Position numbers and translations under genes: made by a program. From contig SVLV01000007.1 in assembly GCA_015067765.1 (NCBI GenBank), forward strand, positions 1 through 64,000: a stretch of 64,000 bases of DNA, read 5' to 3'. The notes under the pieces were generated by a model, which had not been told where the DNA came from, ran no database searches, and saw only the letters and a program-made list of their open reading frames with translations. Positions 30,110-40,358 of this stretch are shown here, piece after piece (the first letter of the stretch is position 1; each line of letters begins with the position of its first letter). Origin of the DNA: Oscillospiraceae bacterium (GTDB lineage: Bacteria > Bacillota > Clostridia > Oscillospirales > Oscillospiraceae).

Positions 30110-31296
30110 GATTCTTTTCCTCTCAACAGATAGTCTCTTGCTTCTTGTGTACGATGATGCACGGGATTCCCCATGCTCTTCAGATCCTCAATGCCGTCCG
30201 TCAGCGCCATCAGCAGGCCGTCCTCCAGATCCCGATGGACTTCCTCACGCAGCCGCTCCACACCGGGGAAATTCCGGGTGGGCTCCACATAGTCTGCCAA
30301 ATAGAGCACCTTCTCCAGCAGTGTCATATTCGCCTTGCCGGTGGTATGCCAATAGATCGCCTCATAGATCTCATCCGATACCCCGAACAGATCCCGGGCC
30401 ACTGCCGCACCGGTCTTGGCATGCAGCAGCTTCAGCGCCTTCTTCTCCAACTCATCCAACGGGATTCCATAGTGCTCACACAGAGCCAGCTGCTGCTCCA
30501 TGGTCAGTTTCTTGGTGCAGTCGTGGAGCAGGGCCGCAATCTGCGCTGCCGTCACATCCGCTCCGTACTGCCGGGCCAGGCGAATGGCCTCCTGCTCAGT
30601 ACCCAGCACATGTGCCATGCGTTTGGGTTTGAGAAAACTCAGCGCAATGGGTCGCAGCTGATCCGGTGTCAGATTCTTCAGGTCGGCGGCCGTACCGTAG
30701 AGTCCCCGCCGCTGGATATATCCCCAGACGGGATCGGTCAGGTACTCCCTGCCCTTTCCATCGGCCAGCATTCCGCGCACCTGCGTGGAGGAGATCTCCA
30801 CCACCTGCGGATTGGGCAATAGTGCGATCCGGGCGCCATAGGTCTCCTCCAGATACGCCTTCTGCCGGAGAAACTCCTGATCCTCCCCCTCCCGGGTACG
30901 GGAAAAGGCGGCCAGACCCGCCAATTGGGTGATCACTTCCGGCTCATGCCACTGGTGCAGGGACAGAAACATATCCGACCCCATCAAAAACCACAGTTCA
31001 TCCTCCGGGTGCTGCGCATGCAGCTGGCGCAGCGTATCGCTGGTGTAGCTCTTCCCCTGCCGCAGAAGTTCCAGATCCAGAACTTCTGCCCCGGGCAGTT
31101 CCCCTGCCGCCAGCCGGCACATCTCCAGCCGGTCCGCGCCATCAGCTCTGCCCGCAGGAGCCGCCTTATGGGGAGAGATCCCGCTGGGGATCAGCAGCAG
31201 TTTGTCCAGCCCCAGTGCCTCCGATGCTGCCTTCGCCGCCGCCAGATGGCCGCGGTGAATGGGGTCAAAGGCGCCGCCGTAAATGCCGATTCTCAT
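30106..31296 (-). CDS. nadD: Nicotinate-nucleotide adenylyltransferase (NadD) fused to YqeK-type HD-domain hydrolase
   Basis: NadD motifs MRIGIYGGAFDPIHRGHL and 'EISSTQVR', then HD domain 'RMAHVLGTEQEAIRLARQYGADVTAAQIAALLHDCTKKL'...'LYLADYVEPTRNFPG'. Confidence 0.92.
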   Translation of the reverse strand: MRIGIYGGAFDPIHRGHLAAAKAASEALGLDKLLLIPSGISPHKAAPAGRADGADRLEMCRLAAGELPGAEVLDLELLRQGKSYTSDTLRQLHAQHPEDELWFLMGSDMFLSLHQWHEPEVITQLAGLAAFSRTREGEDQEFLRQKAYLEETYGARIALLPNPQVVEISSTQVRGMLADGKGREYLTDPVWGYIQRRGLYGTAADLKNLTPDQLRPIALSFLKPKRMAHVLGTEQEAIRLARQYGADVTAAQIAALLHDCTKKLTMEQQLALCEHYGIPLDELEKKALKLLHAKTGAAVARDLFGVSDEIYEAIYWHTTGKANMTLLEKVLYLADYVEPTRNFPGVERLREEVHRDLEDGLLMALTDGIEDLKSMGNPVHHRTQEARDYLLRGKES

Positions 31297-31616
31297 GCCT
31301 TGCGGCTCTTGCGGTCAGAGACCAGCTCGATCTTCCGCTTGGTCTTATCGTGCTGCATCCGGTAGAGCACGAACTTACTGCCGATCACCTGCACCACCTC
31401 GCTGCGGGTCACTACCTTCAGCTCCTCAGCAGCCTCACGGGCGGTATACAGGGAATTCTCCAGCACGCGGCCCTTGATCAGCTCACGGGCCTCCAGCGCA
31501 TCATTTGCCTGCTTGACCAGATTGTCGCTGATGCCGTCCTTGCCGATATGCAGAATGGTGTCCTCGCCTGCGGCGATGCCCCGCAGCTGGGCTCTCTGCT
31601 TACTTGTCAGTTCCAT
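31293..31616 (-). CDS. yhbY: YhbY-family (CRM domain) RNA-binding protein
   Basis: 'LTSKQRAQLRGIAAGEDTILHIGKDGISDNLVKQANDALEARELIKGRV'. Confidence 0.93.
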   Translation of the reverse strand: MELTSKQRAQLRGIAAGEDTILHIGKDGISDNLVKQANDALEARELIKGRVLENSLYTAREAAEELKVVTRSEVVQVIGSKFVLYRMQHDKTKRKIELVSDRKSRKA

Positions 31617-31626
31617 ATTGTTTTCC

Positions 31627-32217
31627 TCAGTTCTTCTCCAGATATTTCTTCAGTTCACCGGCAAAGGCCCGCAGGGCGACGCCGCGGTGGCTGATGGTAT
31701 TCTTCTCCTCTGCCGTCAGCTGCGCAAAGGTCTTGCGCATACTGGGCACAAAAAAGATGGGATCGTAGCCGAAACCGCCCTCACCCTGGGGGGCATAGGC
31801 GATGGTTCCGTCGCAGCGGCCCTCCGTCTCCAGCACATCCCCGTTGGGGAAGCAGCAGACAATGGCCGTCTGGAAATGGGCCGTGCGGCTCATGGCGCCC
31901 CGAAGATTCTGCAGCAACAGCTGGTAGCGGGCCACATCTCCCTCCACACCGCCGTAGCGGGCGGAGTAGACACCGGGGGCACCGTTGAGGGCATCCACAC
32001 ACAGACCGGAGTCATCTGCAATCGCCGGCAGACCACTGGCCTCCATGACAGCCTGCGCCTTCAGACGGGAATTTTCCGCAAAAGTCGTTCCGGTCTCCTC
32101 CACATCAACGCTCAGTCCCAGATCCGACTGCAGCACCACCTCAACACCCAGTTCGTTGAGGATCGCCTGCATCTCCTTCAGTTTTCCTTTGTTCTGCGAT
32201 GCCAGTACAAGCTTCAT
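31627..32217 (-). CDS. rdgB: XTP/dITP diphosphatase (RdgB/HAM1)
   Basis: MKLVLASQNKGKLKEMQAIL, 'AIADDSGLCVDALNGAPGVYSARYGG', 'GYDPIFFVP'. Confidence 0.95.
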   Translation of the reverse strand: MKLVLASQNKGKLKEMQAILNELGVEVVLQSDLGLSVDVEETGTTFAENSRLKAQAVMEASGLPAIADDSGLCVDALNGAPGVYSARYGGVEGDVARYQLLLQNLRGAMSRTAHFQTAIVCCFPNGDVLETEGRCDGTIAYAPQGEGGFGYDPIFFVPSMRKTFAQLTAEEKNTISHRGVALRAFAGELKKYLEKN

Positions 32218-32220
32218 CTC

Positions 32221-32478
32221 TTACTCCTCCCGGGGCGCTTCTTTCCCCGCGAATGTTTTCTTCAGTTTCTCCATGGCACTTTTCCGTTCCGGCACCGGAA
32301 GGATCATCTTCCGGCAAACCTCACAGTACCACGCCTCCGTCTCCCCGCCAAACACAGCACTGTCCGTCAGACGCACCGCCTTGCGGGGAAGGGGACCGTC
32401 CGCAGCGCACCACTGCAGCGGCCGCGTGCTGCCAATGGAACCTGCCTGCATTTCCTTCTGACAATAGGGACATACCAT
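32221..32478 (-). CDS. PF20097-like zinc-binding protein, hypothetical
   Basis: MVCPYCQKEMQAGSIG...AWYCEVCRKMILPV, two CxxC pairs; start adjusted to MVCPY. Confidence 0.65.
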   Translation of the reverse strand: MVCPYCQKEMQAGSIGSTRPLQWCAADGPLPRKAVRLTDSAVFGGETEAWYCEVCRKMILPVPERKSAMEKLKKTFAGKEAPREE

Positions 32479-32479
32479 A

Positions 32480-32782
32480 TTAGTTTTCTCCTCCCTGCAG
32501 GGCCGCCTCCCGGTCACGGATGCGGTCCAGCCGCATATTGCGCAGGGTCAGCACCAGATCGGTGGCGACCATCAGGATATCGGCAATATAGAACGCCACC
32601 ACATAGTTTATATTTCCGGTGAGAAACTTACCCGTCAAACCCGACAGATAACCCAACATCACCATGATCTGAAACATAATCGTCTTTCCCTTTGCCGTGC
32701 GGGAGCGGATGGATTTGCTGATATTAGCCGGCCAGGACAGACCGAAGCAGATCAGCATGAGCATTTCACAAATTTGAGCCAT
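32480..32782 (-). CDS. Small membrane protein, hypothetical (possibly PQ-loop-like)
   Basis: 100 aa with three hydrophobic segments; 'LICFGLSWPANISKSIRSRTAKGKT'. Confidence 0.65.
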   Translation of the reverse strand: MAQICEMLMLICFGLSWPANISKSIRSRTAKGKTIMFQIMVMLGYLSGLTGKFLTGNINYVVAFYIADILMVATDLVLTLRNMRLDRIRDREAALQGGEN

Positions 32783-32792
32783 AGCAGTTCCT

Positions 32793-33518
32793 TTATCCCA
32801 AAATATTTCCCAAAATTTCTTTTTCCTTCCGGATCAGCTCCAGATTGCCCTTATGGCACAATTCCACCAGTTCCTGCTGCTCCCGGGCGGTGAAGGCACG
32901 GCCCTCGCCGGTGCCCTGCAGCTCGATGATCTCACCCAGCTCGTTCATCACGCAGTTCAGGTCCACCTGTGCGCGGCTGTCCTCGGAATACTGCAGATCC
33001 AGCATGGCCGTCTCCTCCACAATACCGGCAGAGATGCCTGCCACATAATGGCGGATCGGATTGCGGCCCAGATAGCCCTCATCTACCAGACGGCGGCAGG
33101 CCAGAGCCATGGCAACAAAACCGCCGGTCACGGAGGCGGTACGGGTACCGCCATCACCCTGCAGCACATCGCAGTCAATGGTGATGGTGCGCTCCCCCAG
33201 CCGCTCCAGATCAATGGCGGCACGCAGGCTGCGGCCGATCAGACGCTGGATCTCGGCGCTGCGGCCGGACAGCTTCAGCTTGTCCACATCCCGGCGGGAG
33301 CGCTGGCGGTTGGCCCGGGGCAGCATGGAATACTCCGCCGTCACCCAGCCGCAGCCGGGCTTGACATGCGGGGGAACCCGCTCCTCCACAGAGGCATTGC
33401 ACAGCACCACCGTGTCACCGCAGCGGATCAGCACACTGCCCTCGGCAAACTTGATAAAGTCCGTGGTGATCTCCACCGGACGCAGTTCATTACACTTTCT
33501 GCCATCGGCACGAGTCAT
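32793..33518 (-). CDS. rph: Ribonuclease PH
   Basis: 'MTRADGRKCNELRPVEI', 'GCGWVTAEYSMLPRANRQRSRRDVDKLKLSGRSAEIQRLIGRSLRA'. Confidence 0.96.
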   Translation of the reverse strand: MTRADGRKCNELRPVEITTDFIKFAEGSVLIRCGDTVVLCNASVEERVPPHVKPGCGWVTAEYSMLPRANRQRSRRDVDKLKLSGRSAEIQRLIGRSLRAAIDLERLGERTITIDCDVLQGDGGTRTASVTGGFVAMALACRRLVDEGYLGRNPIRHYVAGISAGIVEETAMLDLQYSEDSRAQVDLNCVMNELGEIIELQGTGEGRAFTAREQQELVELCHKGNLELIRKEKEILGNILG

Positions 33519-33538
33519 ATCGGTTCCTCCTATTCTCT

Positions 33539-34408
33539 TTAAAACAGTTCGGACACGAATTCTTCCGGATCGAAGGGACGCAGGTCCTCCATCCCCTCAC
33601 CCACACCCACAAACTTCACCGGAACCTTCAGTTCCTGTGCGATGGCCACAACGATACCGCCCTTGGCCGTACCGTCCAGCTTGGTGAGGATGATGCCGGT
33701 CAGTCCGGCGATCTCATTGAACTGCTTGGCCTGAATCAGACCGTTCTGGCCGGTGGTGGCATCCAGCACCAGCAGGGTCTCCCGGGCGCTGTCGGGAGAC
33801 TCCCGGTCGATGATCTTACGCAGCTTGGCCAGTTCGTTCATCAGGTTCTGCTTGTTGTGCAGGCGGCCTGCCGTATCGCACAGCACCACATCGGTGCCGC
33901 GGGCACGGGCGGCCTGCAGCGCGTCAAAGAGCACGGCACCGGGATCGGCGCCCTCATTTTGCCGCACGATATCCACACCGGCGCGGCCGGCCCAAATCTC
34001 CAGCTGATCAGCAGCTGCTGCACGGAAGGTATCACCGGCACACAGCAGTACTTTCTTCCCTTCGCCCTTCAGGCGGTGGGCCAGCTTACCGATGGAGGTG
34101 GTCTTACCCACGCCGTTGACACCGATCACCAGTGCCACACTGGGTTTGGTGGACAGATCCAGTTCGCCTGCACCCACCATCAGCTTCCGGCTGATGATCT
34201 CCCGCAGGGCGGCCTTGGCCTCCTCGCCGGACTGCAGGTGCTGCTTCTGCACCACCTGACGCAGCTCGCGGACCGTATCCGTAGCCACATTCACGCCCAT
34301 ATCCGCCAGAATCAGAGACTCCTCCAGTTGATCGAAAAAGTCGTCATCCAGCATCTCCCAGACCACAGCATTGAACCAGGCCTGTTTGATCTTCCCAAAA
34401 ATACCCAT
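33539..34408 (-). CDS. ftsY: Signal recognition particle receptor FtsY
   Basis: '[15 protein letters not shown]', '[18 protein letters not shown]', '[16 protein letters not shown]', '[11 protein letters not shown]'. Confidence 0.97.
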   Translation of the reverse strand: MGIFGKIKQAWFNAVVWEMLDDDFFDQLEESLILADMGVNVATDTVRELRQVVQKQHLQSGEEAKAALREIISRKLMVGAGELDLSTKPSVALVIGVNGVGKTTSIGKLAHRLKGEGKKVLLCAGDTFRAAAADQLEIWAGRAGVDIVRQNEGADPGAVLFDALQAARARGTDVVLCDTAGRLHNKQNLMNELAKLRKIIDRESPDSARETLLVLDATTGQNGLIQAKQFNEIAGLTGIILTKLDGTAKGGIVVAIAQELKVPVKFVGVGEGMEDLRPFDPEEFVSELF

Positions 34409-34420
34409 GGTCTTCCTCCA

Positions 34421-37400
34421 TTACTTGATGCGAAGTTCCTTCGCCATGTCGTTGAGATTGATGGTCAGCACCTTGGACACACCGCGCTCCTGCATGGTGA
34501 CGCCATAGAGCACGTCCGCCTCCTCCATAGTACCGCGGCGGTGGGTGATGACGATGAACTGTGTCTTACCGGCAATGCGGCGCATGTACTTGGCGTAGCG
34601 GACCACATTGGCCTCATCCAGTGCCGCCTCGATCTCATCCATCACGCAGAAAGGTGTGGGGTGGACCTTCAAAATGGCAAAATACAGTGCGATAGCCACA
34701 AAGGCCTTCTCACCGCCGGAGAGCAGGGTGATGGTCTTCAGCTGCTTTCCGGGGGGCTGCACCTTGATCTCAATGCCGCAGTTGAGGATATCGGTTTCAT
34801 CCTCCAGCTCCAGCCGTGCCTTGCCGCCGCCGAACAACTCCAGGAAAGTCTCCTGGAAGCTCTCGTTGAGCAGCTTGAACTGCTCGGCGAAGATCTCCGT
34901 CATCTCCTTGGTGATCTCATCGATCACGCCCTGCAGGGCCTCCTTGGCCTGCTCCACGTCATTCTGCTGCTCCACAAACATGGTGTAGCGGCTATTGACT
35001 CTCTGGAATTCCTCGATGGCGTCCAGATTGACATTGCCCAGACTCTTGCGCTCACGGGTCAGCTCCGCAATGCGGCGGGTGGCCTTGGGGATGCTCTCCA
35101 GTTCAATGCGCTGGGCCTGTGCGTCGGAGTGGCTCAGCTCATAGGTCTCCCACAGGCGGTCCAAAATCTGGGACTGCTCCATCGCATTCTTGGACAGATG
35201 GTTGTCCAGACGGGAGACTTCCCCGTCCACGCCGCGCAGGGTCTCATAGCAACTGTCGCTCTCCTGTCCCATGCTGCTGCGGCGGGCCTCCAGGGCCATC
35301 TTCTCCTCCATCAGCATGCTCAGCTGACTGCGTAGCTGCTCCAATTGACCGCGCAGGCCATCTGCCTTCTGCCGGTGATCATCCACCTGCAGCTGCGCCT
35401 GCTCGTTGGACAGGCGGATCTGCCGGGCACGCTCTTCCCGATCGGTATGGTCGTTGCGCATATCGGTCTGCATAGCCTCCAGATCCTGAAGGCTGCGCAG
35501 AGCACTCTCTTTCTCAGCAGCCAGTGCGGCCTGTGCCTCACGCTTCCGGGTCATCTGCTCAGCCAGCTCACCGCTTCTGTTCTGCAGGTCGGTCTGCCCT
35601 TCCTGCTGCTGTTGCAGCTGCTCCTGCAGACGCTGAGCCTCCTGCTCATGCTGCCGGATGATCTCGGACACCTGAGCGGACTGCTGGGCATCACTTTCCT
35701 TGCGGCGCTGCAGGCTCTCCAACTCCGCCTCCATATTCTGACCGGCAAAACGCAGGCTCTCCAGCAGAATATCATAATGATCCTGCCGGGCTGCCAATCC
35801 GGAAACCTGTTGGGCAGCAGCATTCTGCTGCTCCTTGGCCACATCCAGTTCATACTGGGCCTTCTGCAGTTCACGGCCCGTCTCTTCTGCCCGGGCATTG
35901 GCCTCTGCCAGCTGCTGCTGCAGCTGCTCCAGTTCCGCCCGGCGGCGGACAATCTCACCGGCACGGGACAGCACACCGCTGTTGCGGTTGACGCTGCCGC
36001 CGGTCATGGAGCCGCCCCGGTTGATGACCTGACCATCCAGCGTCACGATACGGAATCGGTTCTGATGACGGCGGGCCATCTGAATGCCGCAGTCCAGATC
36101 CTCTACGATCACCGTATGGCCCAGTGCATAGCGGGCGATTGCCTCATACTTCTTGTCATACTGTACCAGGCGGCTGGCCACACCAACGAAACCGTATTCA
36201 TCGTCCAGCCCCTGCTCTTTCAGTTCATCACCGCGGATCGTGGTCAGCGGCAGGAAGGTGCCGCGTCCGGCATCCCGCTGCTTCAGCAGGCCGATGGCCG
36301 CCTTGGCATCCTCTTCCCGATCCACCACAATATTCTGCATGTTGCCGCCCAGTGCGATCTCAATGGCAACACTATACTGCTCCTCTGTGTGCATCAGATT
36401 GGCCACCGGACCGTGAATACCCCGCAGCGTATTGTGCTCCGCTGCCTGCATCACGACCTTTACCGCTCTGGAGAAACCCTCGTATTCTTTCTCCATCTCC
36501 CGCAGCACATGGATACGGCCGGAGAGATTCTTCTCGTCTGCCGTCAGCTGCATCTTCCGGGCAGCAGCCTCCTCGGCCCGACGCTGACGACCCTCCATCT
36601 TCAGACTGTGACCCTGAATGATGTTGGCAGCGGCCTGCTCCTCCTCCCGGGCACTTTCCAGCTCCCTGCGGTTGGCAGCGGCCTCCTGCTCCTTCTCTGC
36701 CATGTTCTGGCGGTTGGCAGACAGTTCTGCCTGCAGAGCAGCTTCGCGGTCTGCGACCTCACGGGCACCGGCAGTCAGAGCGGACAGCTGGGCACGGGCA
36801 TCGGCGGCGGCCGCCGTCGCCAACGCCTCCCGGGCACGCAGCGCCTCGGCCTCCTGGGCCGCACTGCCGGCACTTTCGGCAATGGCACGCACCTGCACCA
36901 GCAGCTGCTCCAGTTCCTCATCCAGCTGGGCACTCTGCTGATCGATCCCTGCCATGCGCTCTGCCAGGGCATCCATTCTTCCCTGCAGATCCTCTGCACG
37001 GGTCTGTGTGCTGGACAGTTCCCTGTCGATCTGCTCCAACGTCTCCCGGTTGTGATCCATGGTACTGCGCAGCACCATGATCCGGGACTCCTCCTGATTG
37101 ATCTGGCCATCCAGCTGAGACATCTGCTCACGCAGCTGCTCGGCTGCAATATCATTGGCCTGCACCTGCTCGCTGCAGGCATCGGACTCCATGCGGATCC
37201 TGGCCAGGTCCTGCTGGGCCTTCTCCTGATCCTGCTTGGCCGTCTCATAGTCGCTCTGCAGCTTCAGGGCGGTGGTCTTCAGCGTCTGCAGGTTCTCCAG
37301 CCACACGCTGATCTCCAGCACACGCAGTTCATCCCGCAGCACCAGATACTTCTGCGCCTTGGCGGACTGCTCCCGCAGAGGCTCCACCTGCAGTTCCAGT

Positions 37401-38011
37401 TCGGAGATCTTGTCCCGGATACGCACCAGGTTCTCCTCCGTCTTCTGCAGCTTCCGCTCGGACTCCTCCTTGCGGTGACGGAACTTGGAAATGCCCGCTG
37501 CCTCCTCAAAGATCTCGCGGCGCTCGCCGCTCTTCACCGACAGGATCTCATCGATCTTGCCCTGACCGATGATGGAATAGCCCTCGCGGCCCATACCGGT
37601 ATCCATGAACAGTTCGTTGACATCCTTCAGGCGCACCGACTGGCGGTTGATGTAATATTCCGATTCGCCGCTGCGATAGTAGCGACGGGTAATGGCCACC
37701 TCAGCCTCCTCCCGGCTGGGGAAGATGTGCTCGGTATTATCGATCACCAGGGACACCTGTGCAAAACCGGTCTGGTTGCGCTTCTCGGTTCCGCCGAAAA
37801 TCACATCCTCCATCTTACCGCCGCGGAGCTGACGGCTGTTCTGCTCGCCCATGACCCAGCGGATGGCATCTGAAATATTGGATTTACCGGAGCCGTTGGG
37901 GCCTACAATGGCGGTAATATCCTCACCGAAGTTGAGAACAGTCTTCTCCGGGAAGGACTTAAATCCCTGAATCTCAAGACTCTTAATGTACAAATGCTTC
38001 ACCTCATTCAA
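34421..38011 (-). CDS. smc: Chromosome segregation protein SMC
   Basis: 1196 aa: 'GFKSFPEKTVLNFGEDITAIVGPNGSGKSNISDAIRWVMGEQ', coiled coils, hinge 'GGSMTGGS', C-terminal 'LLSGGEKAFVAIALYFAIL', 'CVMDEIEAALDEANV'. Confidence 0.97.
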   Translation of the reverse strand: MNEVKHLYIKSLEIQGFKSFPEKTVLNFGEDITAIVGPNGSGKSNISDAIRWVMGEQNSRQLRGGKMEDVIFGGTEKRNQTGFAQVSLVIDNTEHIFPSREEAEVAITRRYYRSGESEYYINRQSVRLKDVNELFMDTGMGREGYSIIGQGKIDEILSVKSGERREIFEEAAGISKFRHRKEESERKLQKTEENLVRIRDKISELELQVEPLREQSAKAQKYLVLRDELRVLEISVWLENLQTLKTTALKLQSDYETAKQDQEKAQQDLARIRMESDACSEQVQANDIAAEQLREQMSQLDGQINQEESRIMVLRSTMDHNRETLEQIDRELSSTQTRAEDLQGRMDALAERMAGIDQQSAQLDEELEQLLVQVRAIAESAGSAAQEAEALRAREALATAAAADARAQLSALTAGAREVADREAALQAELSANRQNMAEKEQEAAANRRELESAREEEQAAANIIQGHSLKMEGRQRRAEEAAARKMQLTADEKNLSGRIHVLREMEKEYEGFSRAVKVVMQAAEHNTLRGIHGPVANLMHTEEQYSVAIEIALGGNMQNIVVDREEDAKAAIGLLKQRDAGRGTFLPLTTIRGDELKEQGLDDEYGFVGVASRLVQYDKKYEAIARYALGHTVIVEDLDCGIQMARRHQNRFRIVTLDGQVINRGGSMTGGSVNRNSGVLSRAGEIVRRRAELEQLQQQLAEANARAEETGRELQKAQYELDVAKEQQNAAAQQVSGLAARQDHYDILLESLRFAGQNMEAELESLQRRKESDAQQSAQVSEIIRQHEQEAQRLQEQLQQQQEGQTDLQNRSGELAEQMTRKREAQAALAAEKESALRSLQDLEAMQTDMRNDHTDREERARQIRLSNEQAQLQVDDHRQKADGLRGQLEQLRSQLSMLMEEKMALEARRSSMGQESDSCYETLRGVDGEVSRLDNHLSKNAMEQSQILDRLWETYELSHSDAQAQRIELESIPKATRRIAELTRERKSLGNVNLDAIEEFQRVNSRYTMFVEQQNDVEQAKEALQGVIDEITKEMTEIFAEQFKLLNESFQETFLELFGGGKARLELEDETDILNCGIEIKVQPPGKQLKTITLLSGGEKAFVAIALYFAILKVHPTPFCVMDEIEAALDEANVVRYAKYMRRIAGKTQFIVITHRRGTMEEADVLYGVTMQERGVSKVLTINLNDMAKELRIK

Positions 38012-38032
38012 AGAGCATACTTTAACTAATTT

Positions 38033-38061
38033 ATTATATCAGCCAAGTATCCGCATTTCAA
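38033..38061 (-). promoter_or_regulatory. Promoter for smc-ftsY
   Basis: Minus strand TTGAAA - 17 nt - TATAAT. Confidence 0.75.
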
Positions 38062-38112
38062 GAAAAAGCTGTGCATCTGATCTGTAATTTTTCTATGTGA
38101 TTTTCCACAGAA

Positions 38113-38140
38113 GAGAAGGCCCGGAACTCCGGGCCTTCTC
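38113..38140 (-). terminator. Strong hairpin directly after the ClpP-like gene; possible terminator
   Basis: Perfect 12-bp stem gagaaggcccgg/ccgggccttctc; U-tract poor on the minus strand. Confidence 0.45.
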
Positions 38141-38839
38141 TCATTCTCTTTTCTCTGCCTCCATCATTTCATACAGGCACGCCAGTGCATCAGACAGGGT
38201 CCCTACCCGGTCCATCAGCCCCAGACTCACCGCCTCCTCACCATAGACGATGGTCCCCACATCGTTGGACATATCCCCCATGTGGAGCATCAGTTCCCGG
38301 AATTTCCCCGGCTGGATTCCGCTGTGGCAGGACACAAAACGGACAATACTCTCCTGCAGCCGCTCAAAATAGTGGTAAGTCTGAGGAGAGGCGATCACCA
38401 TACCGGTCATCCGAACAGGATGAATGGTCATGGAGGCGGAGGGGGCGATAAATGTCCTTCTGGCCGAAACAGCCAGCGGGATCCCGATGGAATGCCCGCC
38501 ACCCAGCACCAGTGTCACCGTAGGCTTGGTCATCCCGGCGATCATCTCCGCAATGGCAAGGCCTGCCTCCACATCTCCGCCCACCGTGTTCAGCAGTACC
38601 AACAGGCCATCCACCTCTTCTGATTGTTCCAGCGATGCCAGAAGCGGCAGCACATGCTCATATTTGGTGGTCTTTGCGTTATTGGGGGCGGTGCTGTGCC
38701 CCTCGATCTGTCCGATGATGGTAAGGCAGTGCACCGTTCCGTGGGAGTTGGTGATGGTGGCAGAGCCCAAATCCACCAACTGCTGGGTCTCCTCCCGGTT
38801 TTCCTCCTGCTGCTGCGCAGGCCTCGTCTGCTCTGTCAT
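38141..38839 (-). CDS. ClpP-family serine protease (TepA-like)
   Basis: 'LLVLLNTVGGDVEAGLAIAEMIAGM', 'GGGHSIGIPLAVSARRTFIAPSASMTIHPVRM'. Confidence 0.87.
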   Translation of the reverse strand: MTEQTRPAQQQEENREETQQLVDLGSATITNSHGTVHCLTIIGQIEGHSTAPNNAKTTKYEHVLPLLASLEQSEEVDGLLVLLNTVGGDVEAGLAIAEMIAGMTKPTVTLVLGGGHSIGIPLAVSARRTFIAPSASMTIHPVRMTGMVIASPQTYHYFERLQESIVRFVSCHSGIQPGKFRELMLHMGDMSNDVGTIVYGEEAVSLGLMDRVGTLSDALACLYEMMEAEKRE

Positions 38840-38950
38840 AGTGCAAACCCTCCTTCGTTTTCTTTAGGGTGTGCGGCTGTGGAAAAAACATTCCTCCTTG
38901 CTTTTTTTCGTCAAAAGTTTATACTGATTTCAAGAAAAGGAGGGATCCGG

Positions 38951-39421
38951 ATGAAACTTTGGTTCAAGCAGCGTTTTTTCAGCTGGTTTGACAGCTATGA
39001 TATCTACGACGAGGCCGGCCAGACCGTATTCACCGTGGAGGGTCAGCTGGATTGGGGGCATCGCCTGCACATCCTCAATGCTGCCGGTGAACACATTGCC
39101 ACCGTAAAGCAGAAGATCTTTACCCTTCTCCCCCGGTTCGATCTGTATATCGGGGAGGAGATGATTGGCTCCATCCAAAAGGAATTGACGCTTTTCCGTC
39201 CCGCCTTCACCGTGGACTATAACGGCTGGACCGTGGAAGGCAACTTCCTGCAGTGGGAGTATCAGATCCTGGACGGTCAGGGAATGCCCGTGGCCTATAT
39301 CAGCAAGGATATCTTCCAGTGGACCGATACTTACTCCATTGAGGTCCGCAGCCAGCAGGACGCCCTCTGTGCCCTGATGGTGGTGCTGGCCATTGATGCC
39401 GAAAAATGCTCGAGAGATTGA
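38951..39421 (+). CDS. LURP-one-related / YxjI-like protein
   Basis: 'MKLWFKQRFFSWFDSYDIYDEAGQTVFTVEGQLDWGHRLHILNAAGEHIATVKQK' typical of the tubby-like LOR fold family; RBS aaggaggga upstream. Confidence 0.82.
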   Translation: MKLWFKQRFFSWFDSYDIYDEAGQTVFTVEGQLDWGHRLHILNAAGEHIATVKQKIFTLLPRFDLYIGEEMIGSIQKELTLFRPAFTVDYNGWTVEGNFLQWEYQILDGQGMPVAYISKDIFQWTDTYSIEVRSQQDALCALMVVLAIDAEKCSRD

Positions 39422-39431
39422 GGGGGAGACC

Positions 39432-40193
39432 ATGAAAGAACAGACCGCTATTCAAAGAGAGATCGTATCCTTTGTGGAGGATTTTGTTGCCCGCTATCCC
39501 GCTGAAAACGGAACTCCTGCCCTGTGGCGCAAGCCGCTGGTCTCCTTCGCCGATGCCAGAGACCCCTACATTCAGAATCTGCCTCAGCTGATCAATGAGC
39601 GGCATATGCTGCCTCAGGATTTCCTGCCCAGTGCCACGGTGGTGATCTCCTGCTTCTTCCCCTTCCTGCCGGAGGTTGCCAACAGCAACATCGGCGTGGA
39701 GGACAATATGCCCTCCCTCCAGTGGAATGATGCCTACGGTGTCACCAACACCATGATCGGCCGGCTCAATGAAGCTTTGGCAGCCTTCATCCGCAGCCGC
39801 GGCTATGAGGCTGCTGTCCCCGAGGGAGTCTGTATGTTTCAGGATATCCTCATGAGCAACTGGTCCCAGCGCCATCTTGCCTATGCCGGCGGTCTGGGCA
39901 CCTTCGGCATCAACAATATGCTCATTACCGACAGTGGCTGCTGTGGTCGGCTGGGCTCCCTTGTGGCCGATATTCCCGCTGTCACCACCGGTCGGCGCGA
40001 GGTGGAAAACTGCCTGTACAAGAAGAACGGCAGCTGCTCTAAGTGCCTGTCCAACTGCTTCTCCGGTGCGCTGCATATCGGAAATCTGGATCGGCAAAAA
40101 TGCCGCACTATGTGCGACCGAAACGGAACCGACAGCTGCGGAAAATGCGACACGAACATCCCCTGTGCCTTCGCTATCCCCGGCACTGTATGA
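39432..40193 (+). CDS. 4Fe-4S double-cluster protein, epoxyqueuosine-reductase-like
   Basis: Start at MKEQTAIQ; C-terminal 'CLYKKNGSCSKCLSNCFSGALHI...CRTMCDRNGTDSCGKCDTNIPCAF'. Confidence 0.75.
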   Translation: MKEQTAIQREIVSFVEDFVARYPAENGTPALWRKPLVSFADARDPYIQNLPQLINERHMLPQDFLPSATVVISCFFPFLPEVANSNIGVEDNMPSLQWNDAYGVTNTMIGRLNEALAAFIRSRGYEAAVPEGVCMFQDILMSNWSQRHLAYAGGLGTFGINNMLITDSGCCGRLGSLVADIPAVTTGRREVENCLYKKNGSCSKCLSNCFSGALHIGNLDRQKCRTMCDRNGTDSCGKCDTNIPCAFAIPGTV

Positions 40194-40216
40194 GTTTTTT
40201 TTCTTATCGATTTCCA

Positions 40217-40250
40217 GGGCGGAGACTTGTTCTCCGCCCCTTTTTTCTTT
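40217..40250 (+). terminator. Rho-independent terminator
   Basis: gggcggagacttgttctccgccccttttttcttt. Confidence 0.85.
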
Positions 40251-40328
40251 TCACGATACTTTTTCGCGATATTTTTCTCTATGTTTCCTTTAAATATAAT
40301 ATTTTATCGAATTATCCCGTTTTATAGG

Positions 40329-40358
40329 TTGACAATACATACTTTAAAGCAGTAAAAT
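40329..40358 (+). promoter_or_regulatory. Promoter for D-aminoacylase operon
   Basis: TTGACA - 18 nt - TAAAAT. Confidence 0.6.

Noticed and set aside
35345-37873. 842-aa Leu/Gln-rich plus-strand ORF antisense to smc
   Set aside because: Reflects the complement of coiled-coil codons in smc; no independent signals.
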